64,000 bases of DNA from Siphonodentalium dalli. Lineage: Eukaryota; Mollusca; Scaphopoda; Gadilida; Siphonodentaliidae. The stretch is from assembly GCA_032622095.1 (NCBI GenBank), contig CP136066.1:92835319-92899318 (forward strand), written 5' to 3'. Of the stretch, positions 60,613 through 64,000 are shown in pieces. The position numbers and the translations under genes are program-made. Each line of letters starts with the position of its first letter. Position 1 is the first letter of the stretch. Below the pieces are notes generated by a model that did not search any database, was not told the DNA's origin, and worked only from the letters and a program-made list of their open reading frames with translations.

Positions 60613-62060
60613 TATAGAAATTCACAGGGGACCATCTAGATGGCACCAAAGGGGTCTACTAGGGGTAACTTTTTACGAGAAAGATAATGGTGAGGGTTAT
60701 GATTTTCTAAAGTGACGCCGTTGTTGTCGGGTGCAGAAAAGGGGGAGGGGCAGAACAAAATTTTGTCGCCGATTGCCACGGAACTTATATATAATCATCC
60801 CCATGATATAAGGAATATGAAGGTGTGGTTTAAATATGTCAAGAGTGGCGCCGTTCCAGTCAGGGATGCACGGAAGGGGAGAGTGGCACCAAAATTGATA
60901 AACTAAGTTTAGCGCCGAGGGACAATCTAGATGGCACCAAACGGTCTACCAGGGGTAACTTTTTACGAGAAAGATAATGGTGCGGGTTAGAATTTTCTAA
61001 AGTGACGTCGTTGTCAGGGGCAGAACAGGGGAGGGCTAGAAAAAATGTTTGCCGCCGATTGCCACGAAATTTTATATAATCATTCCCATGATATGAGGAA
61101 CCTAATGGTATTGTTTAAACGTGGCGCCATTCGCGCCAGGGATGCACGGAAGGGGAGAGGGGCACCAAAATTTATAAAAACTAATTTTAGCGCCGATTTC
61201 CACCAAATTGATATATATTCTTCTCCATGATACAAGGAATCTAATTGTGCGATTTAAAGACTCCAAATTGCTGTCGTTTCGATGGAAGATTGTGGGAGGG
61301 GCACTCAATTTGATAAGAATGGGTTTAGTCGCCGATTGCCACCACACTTATACAATATCATCCCCATGGTATGAGGAGTCTAATGGTGTGGGTTAAATCT
61401 GTCAAATGTGGCGTCATTTGAGTCAGGGTTGAACTGAAAGGCAGAGGGGCACCAAAATTTCCACCAAAGTGATACGCATTCTTATCCATAATACGAGTAG
61501 TCTGACGTGTGATTTAAAGACGCCATGTTGGTGCTGTTTGGTGAGAGATGGGGGTTAGTGGGCACTAAATTTGATCAAATTGGTTTACCAAACTTATCAA
61601 TAATCATCTCCATGATATCAGGAGTCTAATTGTGTGGTTTAAGGATGTCACAAGTGGGGCCATTCGAGTCAGGATGCATAGAGGGTGAGATGAACAATAT
61701 GTTTAGCTCTGATTTCCACCAGATTGATACATATTCTCCGTGATACGAGAAATCTAATCATGTGGTTTAGATACGCCAAATTGGTGCCGTTTGGATGAGA
61801 GATATGGGGGCCCTAAATTTGATACGAATTTGTATACTCGCCAATTTTATACCAAATCATCCACACGGTATGAGCTGTCTAATGGGGTGGCTTAAAGCTG
61901 TCAAAAGTGGCCTAGATATATTTGAAAATATATGTCTGTCTGTATGTGTTCTATATATAACTTTACGGGGTACAATCGAGATGGCACCAAGGCGTTCTAG
62001 CAGTGGTAACTTTTTACGAGGAAGATAATGGTGCATGTTAAAATAATAGAATAGCTCATG
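60613..62060. repeat. Tandem repeat field with GGCGCC- and GATGGCACCAAA-containing units
   Basis: Related blocks recur: ATCTAGATGGCACCAAA, GGTAACTTTTTACGAGAAAG, CGCCGATTGCCAC, TATATAATCATCCCCATGAT and GTGGCGCC. One long unit of about 315 bp is repeated almost intact (60613 and 60922), then shorter ~115-125-bp sub-units with decreasing similarity follow. At about 61925 the TCTG run and the ATCGAGATGGCACCAAGG start reappear, so the field may itself be duplicated. Frames inside are not conserved. Confidence 0.85.
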
Positions 62061-62222
62061 TTAATATTATACCACAATTGAGTCTGCCCCATTCAATATA
62101 GTTTTCACAAAAAAGTTACAAGAGATATGGAAATGTATAGAAGGCCTGTTCAACAATAGTGGTCACAGTGTGCCGTCAAATATAATTTCTTCTGAGATAA
62201 AGGAAAACGGAGTCAGTGGCAC

Positions 62223-62492
62223 ATGACTTTTCAGGATCCTCCAATACTGACATCTGATAAGGTTATATCTGCCCAATATACAGAGGATATCTTTCATGTT
62301 TTAGAACAGACTCATCGCCTAACATGCAATGCATATTCACAACTACGAAGAGAACTTCTCGAATCAATGGTTAACCATAATCCGAATTTTCCACGCAATA
62401 ACGCCAACGATCAATTTACTACTATATTGACAAATGACTGTCCCATTCTAACACGAATAATATGTAAACTGACCCGTCGCTACGCGTGCTGA
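62223..62492 (+). pseudogene. Possible LINE 3' fragment
   Basis: The frame ends with RLTCNAYSQLRRELLESMVN and FTTILTNDCPILTRIICKL, which resembles the poorly conserved C-terminus of CR1-like LINE proteins (a basic stretch, then a leucine-rich FxxLLxN-type motif). There is no knuckle and no upstream reverse transcriptase. The call is weak. Confidence 0.35.
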
Positions 62493-64000
62493 GCAAATAA
62501 CAGTTAGGAAACCATAAATAAGATACATGATCCCGAGATTCCTTGTACATCTTAGAATATTATGTAATTTTGTTCTTGTATACTCTATTATCACATGTTT
62601 TGTATATACCATTATCCATTGTTTTAGCAAACTGTCCTCGTGTGGATGTTTTGTGCCAATAAATCATTATCTTATCTTAAACAACTCAAAATCTTGCTCT
62701 GTGTCGGGCACGTGTAGCTGATATACCTGCATAGCAACATTTCTTTTAAACAGAGAACAATTAGCCAATATATAGCACAATGAACAGAGGAGCACCTGGA
62801 CATTTCTTTAAAACATCTGTATCTTCATGGAGATATGACAACCAGGTGTCCTCAAAATCTTAGTCAAACCTACTAGATTGATTGATACATCTCTATGTAA
62901 AACCCAATTGTCATATTTTATTTTAGCGAACTAATGTGTTTATGATGTTCATGTTATAACGTCTGAAGTATACGCAGTTGTAAATAAGTAATTGTCCTTT
63001 ATTGGTGGGACGGATTAATCGCGATAAACAAAATGACAATCGCCCCGATCCGACAAGGTGAGCTACTACTAATATCCCGTGTGTAAGAATCATGTTTTGT
63101 GATGCTATTTGGATATATAATTTATGAGTATATGTGTAACGCTTTGAGCAAGAGTATCCTCTATTCCCACCATATATCCACAATATGCAGAGCAGAGGGT
63201 TTCCCATCACTTTAACCTGGGCAACGCCGGTAACCCTGCTAGTATCTAAATATATAGAGTTATTCCTCTCCCATTGAAAATAATAGACTGTGTGTAGAAA
63301 CTTCAACACAGAACAGACGGTTTCTCAACAAAAACAACATTTTCACAGTTTATTGCATCGAATACATTTAAAATACAATGTTTTGGAGCCTTTCAAATGG
63401 TATATAACATGGCATATATTTTATATATGTGATCTTGGTGTTCGAAAATGAAGTGGTCCTTTAAACAATACACAGAGTAATATAGGAATTACAGAGTGTT
63501 TAAACGCTCGACGATTAAAAAAAGGTATCAATGTAACATGTTCGTCAGCGTGTCTAACTTTGAACTCATCAACAGCCAGAAAGATGATTTACGAGAGACA
63601 ACATTGAAATCGCGTCTAAAACGCAAGCTTATGGAGAGTTATATCGGAAATTATTCTGAACATGTTTTATGCACGAACCCACTACTGCTCGGAGTGTTCC
63701 TGGACCCAGCCAGCATATAGTCTCAACTATATATCAATCAATTTGCCATGAAGAGTACATTTCAGTGTGGGGGAGGAGGTCAACTGCTTTCGCTTCTGGT
63801 CTCATCAATTCTTCGCTTGGATAAGATGACTTAAGTACCGGGTACGGGCCGACGCCCTCTGTGGCGGCGATATGCATATCGGGGTGGGGCGTGGCTCGGG
63901 GAATCATTCTGCTGGTGCCCAAATCTATAACATTCTACTTTAATTATTTAGTTATATGCTGCTGGCACAGACAGGAAGACAGCACTGCTATAGTGCTATG
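62493..64000. other. Right edge without recognised genes
   Basis: An open frame at 63496-63720 begins with a basic segment and ends LLLGVFLDPAS. A LDP motif is found in hAT transposases, but I cannot support the assignment. The rest holds no recognised feature. Confidence 0.3.

Noticed and set aside
62216..62250. TTTTCAG acceptor in phase with exon 9, giving a short tail GSSNTDI then a stop
   Set aside because: Several equally short in-phase tails exist by chance downstream (for example near 60435 and 63340). None has a membrane anchor.

Overview
The window looks like a stretch of an AT-rich animal genome, most likely a marine invertebrate. The evidence is spliced exons with GT-AG introns, non-LTR and DNA-transposon debris, microsatellites and very frequent ACATGTA-type words. 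A mollusc or another lophotrochozoan is my best guess, but the sequence does not settle the taxon. There are no operons and no RNA genes or CRISPR arrays that I could recognise.

The main gene is on the + strand and spans about 21.28-58.95 kb. Nine exons can be joined in one reading frame across eight GT-AG introns: a signal-peptide-like exon (21287-21326), two single-exon EGF-like modules (24554-24703 and 27535-27657), six exons carrying a complete zona pellucida (ZP) domain with all ten cysteines (30639-30850, 36253-36404, 38310-38464, 47633-47723, 51510-51681, start of 58853-58952), and a tetrabasic furin-type cleavage site followed by a short hydrophobic patch. The predicted protein is a secreted or membrane-tethered EGF-EGF-ZP protein of at least 398 residues. 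The 3' end is uncertain.

Upstream of the gene (1-21.2 kb) and inside its introns, almost everything I can identify is repetitive. One CR1/L2-like LINE (about 5.1-8.1 kb) keeps a 919-codon open frame. Many non-autonomous DNA elements can be delimited by terminal inverted repeats (TIRs) and target-site duplications (TSDs). They include several with TTA/TAA duplications (PIF/Harbinger-like), a group with TTAA (piggyBac-like), one hAT remnant with a perfect 8-bp duplication and a recognisable transposase C-terminus, and one element flanked by TA. Minisatellites, long hairpins and palindrome arrays fill other stretches.

The most unusual structures are a 3.16-kb array in intron 6 (three 451-bp MITE copies alternating with two ~0.9-kb spacers), a 161-bp near-perfect hairpin 11 bp from a splice donor in intron 4, a 47-bp perfect inverted repeat bracketing 3.6 kb in intron 8, and a 14-residue tandem peptide repeat inserted between the endonuclease and reverse transcriptase domains of the LINE. 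After the last identified exon (59-64 kb) there are two adjacent TTAA elements that share one TTAA, a tandem repeat field (60.6-62.1 kb), and weak coding remnants.
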